Source: Boswellia sacra (Eukaryota; Streptophyta; Magnoliopsida; Sapindales; Burseraceae). From it: a stretch of 64,000 nucleotides of DNA. The stretch is from the NCBI GenBank assembly GCA_013180625.2, contig SNVD02007596.1:1-64000 (forward strand). The letters are read 5' to 3'. The notes beneath the pieces were generated by a model that saw only the letters and a list, made by a program, of their open reading frames with translations, was not told the DNA's origin and did no database searches. This document shows, piece by piece, positions 1 through 10,525 of the stretch; position 1 is the first letter of the stretch; each line of letters starts with the position of its first letter. Both the position numbers and the translations under genes were made by a program.

Positions 1-80
1 GTTGTTATTTGTTGATTTTGTTTGTTTTAATTTCAAGTTTTCTTTTTGACAAACCATATGACTACCCCATGTCATACACA

Positions 81-208
81 CACGTGGAGACAAGTGTGGA
101 GGTTTTGTCAACCCCCGCCGAAAGTGTATCTCCATTTTTCATGCTTCACGTGGGAGACAAGTGTGTAGGTTTTGTCAAACCTCGCCGAAAGCATATCTCA
201 TTTTTTCA
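81..208 (+). repeat. Tandem ~66-bp duplication with G-boxes upstream of LOG
   Basis: Two near-identical segments (81-141 and 147-208) each begin with the palindrome CACGTG and share the order G-box, 'gagacaagtgtg', 'aggttttgtcaa', 'gccgaaag'. A decayed third copy without the G-box may lie at 233-270. CACGTG is the established core of plant G-box elements bound by bZIP and bHLH factors. A regulatory role for the LOG coding sequence about 200 bases downstream is inference only. Confidence 0.6.
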
Positions 209-404
209 AATCTTGGGGCGATAAATCTGCATCGAGCAACCCCCACTGAAATTATGTCCCCATGTGTCATATTTGAGAGTTTTACGTGTGTATATATCCA
301 TTCTCCATATTTTCAAATGTCATTATTATAACCTGTCTTACACTTGAAAAGCATATTACCTAACGTTCATCATTGTCTTACACAAGGTTAGAGCACTTGT
401 AGAA

Positions 405-1055
405 ATGGAGAAAACACCAATTCGGCGATTCCAAAATATATGCGTATTTTGTGGATTGCCATTTGGTAAAGATGGAGAATTTACAACAGCAGCTCTTGAT
501 CTTGGTAGGACATTAGCTGCGAGGGGTATCCATTTGATTTATGGAGGGGGTAGTCTTGGGTTAATGGGGTGTGTGTCGACAGCTGCATCCCTAGGAGGGA
601 GAAAAGTTCTCGGTATTATCCCTAAACCGTTAGTTGTACGAGATATCGTAGGCAACACAATCGGGGAAGAGTTACAGGTCTCTAGCATGCATGAGCGTAT
701 TGCACATATGGTTGTTAAGTCCGATGCATTTATATCTTTGCCTGGTGGTTATGGTACATTAGAGGAGATATTTCAAATCACCTCTTGGGCACAGCTAAAC
801 ATCCATCGGAAACCCATTGGTTTGTTAAATGTCAATAATTTTTTTGATGGTTTGTTTTCCTTTCTTGATCAAGCTGTAGAAAAAAACTTCATCTCACCAT
901 CGGCGAGGCAAATCCTGGTTACAGCTTCAACTTCAGGGGAGTTAATTGATAAACTCCAAGAATTCGTCTATTTGCCTGATCCAACAACGGCTCAGATAGA
1001 TTGGTTTGGAGAAGGCAATAAAAGGCATAGACTGGATTTAACGCTCCATCTGTAA
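405..1055 (+). CDS. LOG: LOG-type cytokinin riboside 5'-monophosphate phosphoribohydrolase, intronless
   Basis: Encodes a 216-residue protein of the LONELY GUY (LOG) family. Family members release active cytokinin bases by hydrolysing cytokinin riboside 5'-monophosphates, mostly in cytosol and nucleus. The sequence shows the Rossmann-like lysine-decarboxylase/LOG fold: ICVFCG at residues 12-17, the nucleotide loop IYGGGS at 45-50, MHER at 95-98 with the conserved Arg98, and the signature PGGYGTLEE at 113-121 with the catalytic Glu. Length matches the family (about 210-230). The ATG at 405 lies at the expected N-terminus just before the first conserved strand. Plant LOG genes normally have several introns, yet this one is a single uninterrupted frame, so it looks like a processed retrocopy. 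It differs from typical LOGs at several conserved positions (MHERIAHM where MHQRKAEM is usual) and has a longer C-terminal tail. No disabling mutation is seen, but expression cannot be judged. Confidence 0.9.
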   Translation: MEKTPIRRFQNICVFCGLPFGKDGEFTTAALDLGRTLAARGIHLIYGGGSLGLMGCVSTAASLGGRKVLGIIPKPLVVRDIVGNTIGEELQVSSMHERIAHMVVKSDAFISLPGGYGTLEEIFQITSWAQLNIHRKPIGLLNVNNFFDGLFSFLDQAVEKNFISPSARQILVTASTSGELIDKLQEFVYLPDPTTAQIDWFGEGNKRHRLDLTLHL

Positions 1056-1839
1056 TCTTTATCTATTGGTTTGCTTCGCTTTTGTTTGCTTTCTTTTTAT
1101 TGTGTTTATTTGAGATTTTTCATGTTATTTCTTTTGAGCTTTTTCAAGTTATTTCTTTCGTTCCAGGTAATATTTTCTAATCTTGCCTTTTAGAGTGGTG
1201 GCTTAAAAGTTCAAGTTCTCTTGAAACGCATTCTGGATTTCTTTAATCCATAATGGCTGAATAAGGAGGCTAACTTCTAAACTTTTAGACCCATTCTAAC
1301 TGACTTGTTTGTGTTTGTTGATTTGTTGGACTTTATTATTTTCTGAGTAAGTTTAGTTTTATGTAATTTCGAGTTGTTGTGTGTTTTTGTGTTTATCAGT
1401 TTCGATTAAAAAAAAAAACATTGTGGAAAAACCTGAGAATGGCAGAATAGGGGGTTTTCTTAACTCTTGAAACGCATTCTCTCTCAATAAATCTGTAGTT
1501 TGTTTATTTCATGTTGTTTGAAGTGTCTTGTTTCTTGTTTTGTTCTTTCATAATAAAGGTATATAGCCTGGAAACCTTAAGTCTGCGGGCTACTGGTCCT
1601 AAGGATTGTTGAAATATACAATCTTGACTTAGGTGTAACAACGCCACGTACCTCTTCTCTTGCATTTTATGGGCCAATGATAAGGCAATGATTGAATTAA
1701 GAATAACTCTTGGAAAATGATAAATGAGGCATGGATTGGGTGCTGAAATGTTTATGGTTTTTGCTTTACCTTTGATTCCTTGCACAAAATTGAGCACCGA
1801 GCCATTATCACTGAGTTATTTGTTTACTTAGATAAAGTT
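1056..1839 (+). other. No gene; possible LOG retrocopy 3'UTR with A-tract, then unassigned DNA
   Basis: T-rich sequence follows the LOG stop. A run of 11 A at 1408-1418 could be the remnant poly(A) tail of a retrocopied mRNA, giving a 3'UTR of about 350 bases. A hexamer CATTGT follows the A-run (1419-1424) and also lies before the LOG ATG (371-376), but it is too short to be a convincing target duplication. A phrase containing 'gaaacgcattct' occurs twice (near 1223 and 1470). No other coding sequence is supported. Confidence 0.3.
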
Positions 1840-3009
1840 TATGTAATTTAAGTGTTTCTCCAGATTTCAATGAATTCTAGAACTTGTTTGATAGTCACTC
1901 GAGGCGAAATCCTAGACTGTGCAACATTAGGGAAATGATTTAGGCCATCTTTGGACCGTTTGAAGCCTTAATAGCCACCCTTGACTGAAATTGACCCCTA
2001 GTTACCCCTTTCAGCCTTTGTAAGCCTTTTTTCTTGTTAACTCACTAAAAGATTTCCTAACCTCAAATGAATTTTTTTTTTCCAAACAGTTTGTCCCTTA
2101 CCTACGAGCATGTAGATCATTCACGATGACATTTTGAATTATGTTCTGGTTTTGGAAAGTTAGAGGAGGTTGGATTGTGCCATGAGCAATGCAAGTGAGT
2201 GTTATTATGTTTGTAAAAAAAAAAAAAGAGAAAAAAAAATCTGTACTTATCTTCCACGTACTTAAACATTGAGGACAATGTGTTATTTAAGTGTTGGGGA
2301 GGGGAATTGCAGTTAAAAAAAAAGAAAAAAAAGAAGAAAAAGAGATCTATACCCTTGGGTGTTCTTAAAAAGAATGAAACAACAAAATGTGGGGATGTAG
2401 TTTCTTTTGTTTTCTCCAAAAAAAAAAAAGAAAAAAAGAAGATTGAGTGTTCTAAATAAGTTTGGGGGAGTAACTTGGTGAATTGAAATAAAGTTGTGTT
2501 ATAGGGTTGAGCTTTACATAATCTTGAATGATTTATGTGTTTGTGGGTGATTTGAGCCAAATTAGTATCCTTTATCATACCTTCACCCAAGCCAAACGTT
2601 ACAAGCTTAATAAAGTCCTACTTGATCCTTAGTGTTGTGCATGTCTACATTGTGGAGAGTGACTTGAAAAGCAAGCCTATGGAGTTCATTTATACACACA
2701 TCTTCAATATTAAATATGATTCATTTTTATGCATAAACTCATCCGGGTTACAAGTGATTAGGTGAGATGGCTCTACACACACACACTTGAGGAATTGAAG
2801 TGAAGCGAAACTAATTTTTGAGATGAAATTCTTGATCAAGTGCATTATTTTGAAGTTTTCCTTGGGTTATAATTAAGTACAATCTTTGAGACCTAATTGC
2901 AAGATGAAGCATTTGTGTGTTTTAATTTTTTGTTGATTCTGTTTCGGTTTAGTTTTATTTCATATTGTCGTAGTTGCTCGAGGACTAGCAAGTCTAAGTG
3001 TGGGGGAAT

Positions 3010-4429
3010 TTGATAAGTGTCTATTTATATATCATTTTCATATCAATTCGTCCATGTTTCTGTGCTATATTCCTTGGTATTTTTATGTTTTTGTGTGGTT
3101 TTGATGTTTGTAGGAGTTTTGGAGCAACTTGCACAAAAATGAAGTAAAACCCTTCATTTTCACCTCTGCTAATCAACCAATTTCTCGGAGTTGATTGTAT
3201 CGATATACAGTTAACCGGATAACATGCTATATACCATTGAAAAGCTCTCGAAGTCTATTTTCTGGAGAAATTTACGGTTCACGAATTTATGTAATGTACC
3301 AAAAGTTATGATAAAAATGGTATGAGAAGTGTATATTTGTAATTCCACATATCACTGTAGCATGTTATTAAATACGTGACACTGTAGCAAGTTACTGTAG
3401 CAGAGTATATAAACATATTTTAGGATTTTATTTTCATAACTTGAAGAGGGGGAAACGACTTGGAGGCTGCAGCTATGGAATTCTCTCATCTTTTGGAGTT
3501 CCTGAAGGAGAAAGAAAGCTTGGAAAGAGGAAGAACTACAAATCTAAGGAGATTTGCAAAGGATTTGCTAAGTTTCTTCCTTGCCCTTTCATTCTCTGGA
3601 ATGTTTTTGTATTGTATTGTATTGACTACGTTTTTGAACATGTTTAAATGAATCTGAATTGGTTGATGGTGATTTCAAAGCCCTTGATATGGTTTTTGTG
3701 AGTTGATTGTGTAAGAAATTGTTATCCAATTCTCTAATTGAAGTTGCTTGTATTTTCTCATATCTAATGCTTATGATTACTTGCTGATTGTATTTGGAAT
3801 GGCCAACTGAATATAATCTGGTTGTTGTCTATTGCTAGAGTAGAAATCTTGATCCGTAATTGTCTTGAATTTCTAATCCTTAGTAGCAAAATTGTGATCA
3901 GAGATTGCCATTGGAGAATACAACCTAAGTTAAATAATCCGAGCTTGTGTGTTTATTGCTTAGATCAACCTATCTTTTTTATCGTAATGCATCCATTGAA
4001 TTAAATTTAGAGAGCTTTTTCTAGGTTGTTTAATGGATAGAGATTAAATAAAGAGCCTGTTTTATTTAACAACAAAGTAAGGAAAGATTGGGATAACAGC
4101 GCTTGTTGTTATCTACGGTTGATAATTTCAATGGTGTAATTGAATGACAATTCTATGGTTAATTCACAAATCCATATCTTGTGGCAGAGAATGATCCCTT
4201 AACCAGGTTTCTTTCATTGATTTTTCACTCAAATTAACTTTCTGTTTTGTTGTTCTTAATTTGCATTCTTATTTCATTTAGTTAATCATTCAACAAAACC
4301 CCCCCTGTTTAGTTTATTGTTGCTGGAAAATAACAAATTCAATTAGAATCAATCCTCGTGGGAACGATATCTTACTCATCACTTTATTACTTGTGCGACT
4401 AGTATACTTGCTAGTTTCGAGCGCATCAA
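3010..4429 (+). repeat. 3' LTR of element D
   Basis: Starts TGATAAGTGTCT directly after a polypurine tract and runs to 'gagcgcatca' near 4429, after a terminal stretch ('cgtgggaacgatatc..actcatcacttta') typical of plant LTR 3' ends. A TATATAAA box lies at 3406-3413. The end is placed by this similarity and by the start of a different 40-bp repeat at about 4437, so it may be off by a few bases. No second copy of this LTR is in the window. Confidence 0.55.
3406..3413 (+). promoter_or_regulatory. TATA box within element D LTR
   Basis: TATATAAA lies in the first third of the LTR after two 'actgtagca' repeats, where an LTR promoter is expected. The assignment rests on sequence and position only. 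Confidence 0.35.
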
Positions 4430-4436
4430 GTTGACT

Positions 4437-4760
4437 TGCATATCTTGCTGAACTGAGGAGCCTGATCTAGGCGACTTGCATATCTTGCTGAACTGAGGAG
4501 CCTGATCTAGGCGACTTACACATCTTGCTGAACTAAGGAGTCTAATCCAGGTGGCTTGCACATATTGCTGAACTAAGGAGCCTGATCCAAGCGACTTGCA
4601 CATTGTGCTAACTAAAGAGCCTCATCCAGACTGCTCGCATATTGTGTTGTATCAATGGGGTCTCATTGAGACCAACTTGCACATCGTACTAGTTTTACTA
4701 GGTCTCATCGAGATTGAACTGCTTGATCCAGGCATCTTACATATTGTGCTGCTACTGTTA
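4437..4760. repeat. 40-bp tandem repeat in element A
   Basis: The phrase 'cttgctgaactgaggagcct' recurs at 4444 and 4484 and, diverged, at 4524, 4564 and 4604: an exact 40-bp period of five copies decaying over a further 2-3 units. A degenerate version of the same repeat is visible in element B near 60000-60115, so the array belongs to the element family. Confidence 0.8.
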
Positions 4761-6061
4761 CTATTCCTCTGGGTGTTGTGCCCATTTCTTTCATAGTTAC
4801 CTCTAGTATTTCATATTATATTGTGATTTTACAAAACTCGACAGCTTCTAGACTTTGCTCCATTTTGGATTATGCTTCCTACAAGAAAAGGAGTTATGCT
4901 TTATGTACGCATGCTCTATGCTTATGCTAAATGTGTATGTCTCTTGGGCTAGGCGATCATTGAGGGTATAGACCGATTCCAAGCCAATTTATTCTTCTTA
5001 TGAAAGGATACTAAGGATGACTTAGTAATGAGCAAGGGGAGACTTTTGGTGCTACAGACTCATTCAATGAATCTTCAACTTCTCAAAATAATCCTCTAGT
5101 GAATAGTCAGTCTACCTACTTCAAGCACCATTTCTCACGCCTCCTTCGAGATGGTTAAGACAATTCTATCTACCATGATTTTCAAGATGGTCAAGGCAAT
5201 TCTTTGCCCCTTGCTTCTTTTCTATTCTTAAGATGAACGGGTGATTCTTTGCCTCCTTCTCCTTTTTTTTTTAAAGATGATAAGACAATGCTTTGCCATT
5301 ATATCAAGAGTTTAGTTCTATCATGGGAAATTTCTTCATCTAGCTGTAAGGGCATTATTCCTCCTTCTTTATAGACATCCATGCTAGATGAAATGGCTAA
5401 TTTTTTCATATATCTTGCTTCTTCACTATTGGTGGCAATGTTGTCTTCTTTCATACCCTTGATAGGAACTACCAGTAGATTTTCTTCTTCTTAACATATT
5501 TTCAACACATCCAATATCCTCCAACGACAAGTTGAAATGCTAAATGTGAGCTATGCATTAATTTGATTCACATTTGAATTCTTCAAAGACTTCTCAAATT
5601 CGATAGCTCAAAGGTAATGCATTGACATTATGATTGTCCCCAATTTTTTTTCTAATTTTAGAATTACTTCATTCGAGATTCTTTGCACGCGTATGTATAT
5701 GTGTATAGCCAATCATACTTCATTTGTTAAGACTTGAATAGCTTTGTGCAAATAGAAATTAGTGATCAATCTTCAAAGATAGAAAGACTACTATAAGCTT
5801 GCTTTTCACACCAGTCTTCACTAATGTATTTTGATCACAGCATCAAGGATCATTAGGGCTTTATCAATCTTGTAATGATAGGCTAGGACCAAGGTATGGT
5901 AAAGGAAACTATAAGGTTATCTCACCCATAGTCATATGACCATTCTAAGTTTCAATTGAGAGCACCAACTCAAATTTATCTTCATCTTTTACTTGTCATC
6001 CACCTCGTTTGCTTTCGTTTCAATTGTGAGTGACTACAATCTTAAACTTTACAAGTGATGG

Positions 6062-6155
6062 GATTAGCCCTCTTTTCTTTTTCTTCTTTTCTATTTTCCT
6101 TTTTCTTCCTTTTTTTTCTCTTTCTTCTCTTCTTTTTTCTCCTCTTTTTTCTTCC
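6062..6155 (-). repeat. Homopurine tract of element A (pyrimidine on + strand)
   Basis: Nearly uninterrupted C/T run on the plus strand. The same position in the module order is occupied by homopurine runs in D (about 2214-2440) and B (about 57645-57720), so it is an ancestral family feature rather than random low complexity. Confidence 0.6.
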
Positions 6156-6720
6156 TGGAGCTCAAAATTTGACAAAACTTGTCAAATTCTTTTCATTCTT
6201 TCATAAGTAAGGCTTTTAAGGCTTCTTTATAGAATGTTCATATGCTATGAGTTAAGAGTATTATATAGTAAAAAAAAAATTAGTGTTAGGATAAATTTTG
6301 TGGTTTGACAAAGAAAAGAGGCTCAATGGGGTATGCTAGGGATAATAAATCATGCTTATGTTAGCTTGAAAGGCTCAATCGATTCCAATAAGGCCTAAAT
6401 CATTTCCTTCATGTTATGTAACCTAGGATTTCTCCTCGAGTGGTGATCAAATAGATTCTAGAGTCCTATGAGATCTTAACACTAAGCTTTATTCATATAA
6501 AGTTTCTCTAAGTGATATTAAGTTTCATCGGGTTTATTGTGCTCAAATGATCGAAGAATCAAAAATGAAACTCATCTAACAAAAAGAGTCAAGCGTGCAA
6601 ACAACACAATCTCATGTATTACTAAAAATCTATTTCTAATGAGTATCATGACTTTATTAATAATCATCAAAAGATCACACAACTCATAACATTATTAAAA
6701 TGAAGCATTTCAAAACATCA

Positions 6721-7849
6721 TTATTCTTTCTCATGGTCAAGAATTCTTCCATTGTCGATCAGGCCTTGTATCTCATGTTGAAAGTGATGGCATTTGTCGC
6801 TGATATGGCCAGTTTGTTGGTGAAAATCACAATATTTATGATGCTTATGGTTAGCTATTCATAGGTTTTGTGGAGGCTTTGGTGTTAACTCGAGCAATGC
6901 AAATTTGGGACGGAGCTCCTCAAATACTTCAGATAAAGGTCATCCTAATTGACTAAACTTCTTTGGTTGATACTCTTTTACATCCATGTCATTTGACCTG
7001 CTGGTTTGGTCATATTGCATTTGATTTCTTCTAGGGTAGCTATTATTGTTTCTTTTCTGCCTAGCCTCCAAATCTTCTATTTGGATGTTCGAATCACATA
7101 AGTCTTTAAAGGTTTTGATCGGAAAGCCCGCTAGTCTATCATTGATGAAGGCATGGGCTCTATTCATCATCATGCAGACCTGGTCCTTCTCCACTAGCCT
7201 AGTGGTCATCTTGGCAGCTTTGGCCTTCCAACGAACTAGATATTCAAAGAAGGTCTCATTGGGCTTTTGGTGCATCGTCTCTAAATCCCTCAAGGTTACC
7301 CCCAGTTGGGTATTGTGGTGATATTGCTCTATAGACTATTCAGAAAGCTCCTCTCAATCTTCTCATACTCTCTTGAGGAGGTCATGGTACCATACTACTG
7401 CATCATCTTCTAGGGATAGCATGAAGTACTTCAAGATTTACCATTTTGACAAAGCAGTGGTGGCCATGACAGTTACATACTGTCTCAAGTGCGTATTGGG
7501 GTTACACTCTCCATTGAATTTGGGTAAGTCCAGCAAGCAAAATTTCAGTGGCAGATCATTATCCCCAATAAGTAAGATATCGTCTAGGTCTTTGACCCCT
7601 TTTAACCATTTCTTCTTCAAGAGGGTTTGGACTTTCTCCATGTCCTTGGTCAACTACTTGACCAATTTGGGCTCTTCTTGATTGATTTGGCTTTTTCCCC
7701 TATCTCTACCTTGGCTAGTCTCACCATCACCATTAACATTACCCTCGAGTGGCAGTTGATTCATGCAATTGGGCCACTTGTTGTTGGAGTGCGATGATAT
7801 AAGCTCTTAATTGGACTATTTCCATATTGCTATTATTGGGTACAGCCAT
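6721..7849 (-). pseudogene. Decayed gag of element A
   Basis: Starts at an ATG (7849) giving MAVPNNSNMEIVQLRAYI and runs through a frameshift near 7740. The capsid-type region follows, with DLPKFNGECNP in the 7653-7438 reading segment, MHQKPNETFFEYLVRW near 7270 and AGFPIKTFKDLCDSNIQIED near 7130. A C-terminal zinc knuckle reads CDFHQQTGHISDKCHH (near 6785-6835), followed by GLIDNGRI and a stop at 6721. This order matches the retrotransposon gag family (PF03732) of Ty3/gypsy elements. At least two frameshifts or stops separate the segments. The stop right after the knuckle, with no protease, supports a gag-only coding capacity. Confidence 0.75.
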
Positions 7850-7927
7850 TTCATCAACTGGTTCTTCTTACCTTGTCAAACGACCATCTCATCTAGCCTA
7901 AGCTATGATGGCTGCAAAACAAATGTG

Positions 7928-7978
7928 TTAATGTCATACGTGCATGCATGTATGTATGATATGATGTATGCTCATACA
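7928..7978 (-). promoter_or_regulatory. Palindrome-rich leader upstream of gag (element A)
   Basis: On the minus strand this reads 'gagcatacatcatatcata' followed by nested palindromes TGCATGCA and CATGCATG, ending 'tgacattaacac'. An equivalent block sits just upstream of gag in element B (55066-55098). Conservation between two decayed copies suggests a function in the element RNA such as dimerisation or packaging; this is inference. Confidence 0.35.
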
Positions 7979-8653
7979 AGAACATAGGCACACTTTCATC
8001 CTTCCAACCTTATCTCTCTTACACACGTGAGGTCGAATCTCTTTTTCTAAAATTTTTAGCCTCATTTCCAAATCATCATCATGGGATGTAGAAATGCGAG
8101 ATTCTCTAACCTATTTCTAACAAACATGTTAATGTTAGATTCTTCATTATTATCATAATATAGCTTTCTAATCGTCATAATAATCTTAATTCATGTCACA
8201 TGTACCCGTTTGGTTCTTATGGGTGACTTGACATATGGCATTCGTTCATGGTTCTATGAGGTTTAAGTTGATGTTATTCTAATCATGGAGAATTTACATC
8301 TATAGACATGCATTTCAACATAAGTTTTGGATATTCATCCTATTGAAAATTTTTAGAGTTATCTACATGGGCTTCAGTCTCAAGAGTCCAATGGTTTGGG
8401 CTCTTTTAAGCAAGAGATGCCTCCTTAAATCAGTCTCTTTCCATATCAAGTCAATGGTACATGCTCAAAGGTGGTGGCACCAACATGAGTCGTCTAGGGG
8501 TCGAATGAAGCCAAAAACTTCTCATGCCAATGCCACACGGCTAGTTTAGATAGTTCGTGCTCATTGTGTGTAAAAGTGTAGTGATGTAAGGACTCAAAAT
8601 ATCAACGTGATTTATTAGAATTTGGTATCCCAATCGAAATCAACTTCTCTTAT

Positions 8654-8670
8654 CCCCAGTGGAGTCGCCA
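8654..8670 (-). other. Primer binding site of element A (tRNA-Arg type)
   Basis: The minus strand reads TGGCGACTCCACTGGGG, one base after the LTR end CATTCACA. This is the PBS type described for Ogre/Tat retrotransposons (complementary to the 3' end of tRNA-Arg). The tRNA assignment is from family knowledge. Confidence 0.6.
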
Positions 8671-8671
8671 C

Positions 8672-10525
8672 TGTGAATGGGGTTTTCATCCCACCAGAGT
8701 ATTTACAACCACGATACTGTGTTAAAGCCCCTTTCGAGATCTAAGGGAACACAAATGAGCCATACGCACATTTGGAGAAATGGAGTCCCATCTAATTATT
8801 CAATTAGGAACGAATGGGGACAATCCGATCCCTCACTTCAAGACCTTAACTACCCTCATCCCTTTAGAGTTAGGTTCAAGAAGTTAGGTATGAGATCAAA
8901 ATCCGACCTCTACAAGGATATACCAAATAAAATTATCTCATATTGAGATACAGTCCATTCAAGTTGTTGATTTTATGCACACATTTCAAGTTTTATCTTT
9001 ATTAATCATGCGAGGTATATTCACCCAAAGCAGTAGCATATTCATACATAAAAAGAAGGAGGAGAATAAATAACATTTCATTCAAACACAGGGGTAGGGG
9101 AAGAGGATTACATTGCTTCGTTCTTTAATAATAAAATAAATTATATAAAGTATATCTTCATCCAATTATAAGTGATGGTTCCTCACCATCAATGTGAGTC
9201 CACTACCACTTCATGGCATCATACAATAACACTTCTTATCATGATATACTTAATAATAAATCAATTAATTACAATTCAATGCAAAGTCATAATCTAATAT
9301 CATGGCACTTTGACCTAGATTCGATAATTCTATCGTGGCAATTATTATTCTAGCGTGATTCATATCAATTCATTAAGGATCATGGCATTTCTAGCCTAAG
9401 CATAGTTATTTGTGACATATTCTAGACTATTCATGGTATCGCTAGCCTAATTCAAACAATTGAAGTCAAACAAGGCTCTTCTAGCCCAATCAAAGCATTC
9501 AAGGGGTAATATGGTAATTATAACCTATTCTACGCTATTTCGTAGCATACTTCAAAACAATCATAAGTTCTCCTAGCATGATTCTAATCATGTGCTCCTA
9601 AGCATGATTCTAGCATGTGCTCCTAAGTATGATTCTAAGCATTTGCAAAGGAAATTAAATTCCTAAACATAATTCTAATAAAGAAGGGACAGTGAACTTA
9701 CCTTGACACACTTATCCATCTTACAAAGCAAAAAGAGGGTTAAACAATTCACAAAATCCTAAAATATGCTCCTAAGCATCAAAATAAACCCTAATCATGC
9801 ATAATTCTAAGCAAGAATAATAAACAAGAAAATAAGAGGGAGAAAAGATAACTGCTCTCAAGACTTACCCATTTTAGGTTTAAAGCAATAGAATGCCTAA
9901 AAATCTTTAAACTGGAAAGACTTCTCGAATTCTCACGGGTGTCTTCAAGAGGAAGAAGAGATTATTATTCTCAATAATCTGTTGTCTTGAAAAGTGAGCT
10001 AAGGGGGGGTTTATATAGTTGATGGGTGGTACTGAAAAAGGAAGCAAAATCCACGAAAAGGAAGGTTTAAACCAAAAATTTTCAAAATTAAGGGATCAAC
10101 AACCAGGCTGCCATTGGCAAACCATTAGGTGGCTTTTAGTCAACAGTCATGCTGCTATTTGGCCGTCGGGTGGCTATTGACCAACCGTCGAGCAACTATT
10201 CCCTTCGGTCCTTCCTATTTTGGCACTTTGCAATGTAGTCCCTTCTTACCTTTGTCTGTTTGATCATACATAACTTATCGAGTTCAACTCTTATTCATGA
10301 TCCGTAAATTTCTACAAAAACTAGACATTTGTAGCTTCGTAACAGTATATGATTTATTAGTAGATTCCTTCTGGAATAATTTCTATGATTTTTTTGAAGT
10401 CACATGTCAATTTTCGAGACCTTTCATCGATTCCTTCTCACCTTTCTTTTCTTGACTTCCAAGGGCATTTTGATCATTTTTATTACTCGACATTCATCTT
10501 CCTTTCGTATCGAGCCTCAAAATCA
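8672..10525 (-). repeat. 5' LTR of element A
   Basis: About 1.85 kb on the minus strand from TGATTTTGAGGCTCGA (10525) to CATTCACA (8672). It is homologous along its length to the 5' LTR of B: 'gatgaatgtcgagtaa' near 10490 and 52450, TATATAAA (10017-10010), degenerate 'ctagaat..ccatga' repeats (9300-9640), and 'gggatgagggtagtt' near the 3' end. The outer boundary is estimated by comparison with B. Confidence 0.6.
10010..10017 (-). promoter_or_regulatory. TATA box in element A LTR
   Basis: TATATAAA on the minus strand, equivalent in position to 52903-52910 in element B, with C-rich DNA directly downstream in both. This is the likely U3/R promoter position of the family. Confidence 0.4.

Larger units (their letters stand above)
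1840..4429 (+). mobile_element. Element D: 3' portion of a Ty3/gypsy-type LTR retrotransposon
   Basis: Non-coding internal DNA followed by a 3' LTR. The internal part carries three modules also found in elements A and B: the phrase CACTCGAGGCGAAATCCTAG near 1898, homopurine tracts at about 2214-2440, and TTTATCATACCTTCACCC near 2571. The same 3' flank (TTTATCATACC, then 'gagagtgacttgaaaag', then 'cctatggagttcattta') recurs in element C at 10570-10690. A polypurine tract GTGTGGGGGAATT stands directly before the LTR. No gag or pol frame and no 5' LTR are present in the window, so this is a truncated copy. Assignment to the Tat/Athila-like non-chromovirus group is inferred from the shared 3' architecture. 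Confidence 0.65.
4430..10525 (-). mobile_element. Element A: gag-only LTR retrotransposon (TR-GAG/LARD-like), same family as B
   Basis: Read on the minus strand the order is 5' LTR (10525-8672), a PBS TGGCGACTCCACTGGGG, a leader with a palindrome-rich segment, a decayed gag (7849-6721), then non-coding DNA down to about 4430. The non-coding part matches element B module by module (TCTAGAG..CTCGAGG near 6440, a polypyrimidine/polypurine tract near 6065-6155, the reverse complement of TTTATCATACCTTG near 5890). It contains no protease, RT, RNase H or integrase. The 3' LTR is absent; the copy ends against the D LTR. The PBS matches the tRNA-Arg type described for Ogre/Tat elements, so it is probably a non-autonomous relative of that clade. 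Confidence 0.7.

Noticed and set aside
371..1424. CATTGT as the target duplication of a LOG retrocopy
   Set aside because: Six bases only and no extension; such matches are expected by chance in AT-rich DNA.
2117..2590. 157-codon minus-strand frame rich in Phe and His
   Set aside because: It runs through poly-A/purine tracts and conserved non-coding modules of element D; the Phe runs are read from homopolymers.
7046..7681. Plus-strand frames of 91 and 102 codons
   Set aside because: Antisense shadows of the minus-strand gag of element A.
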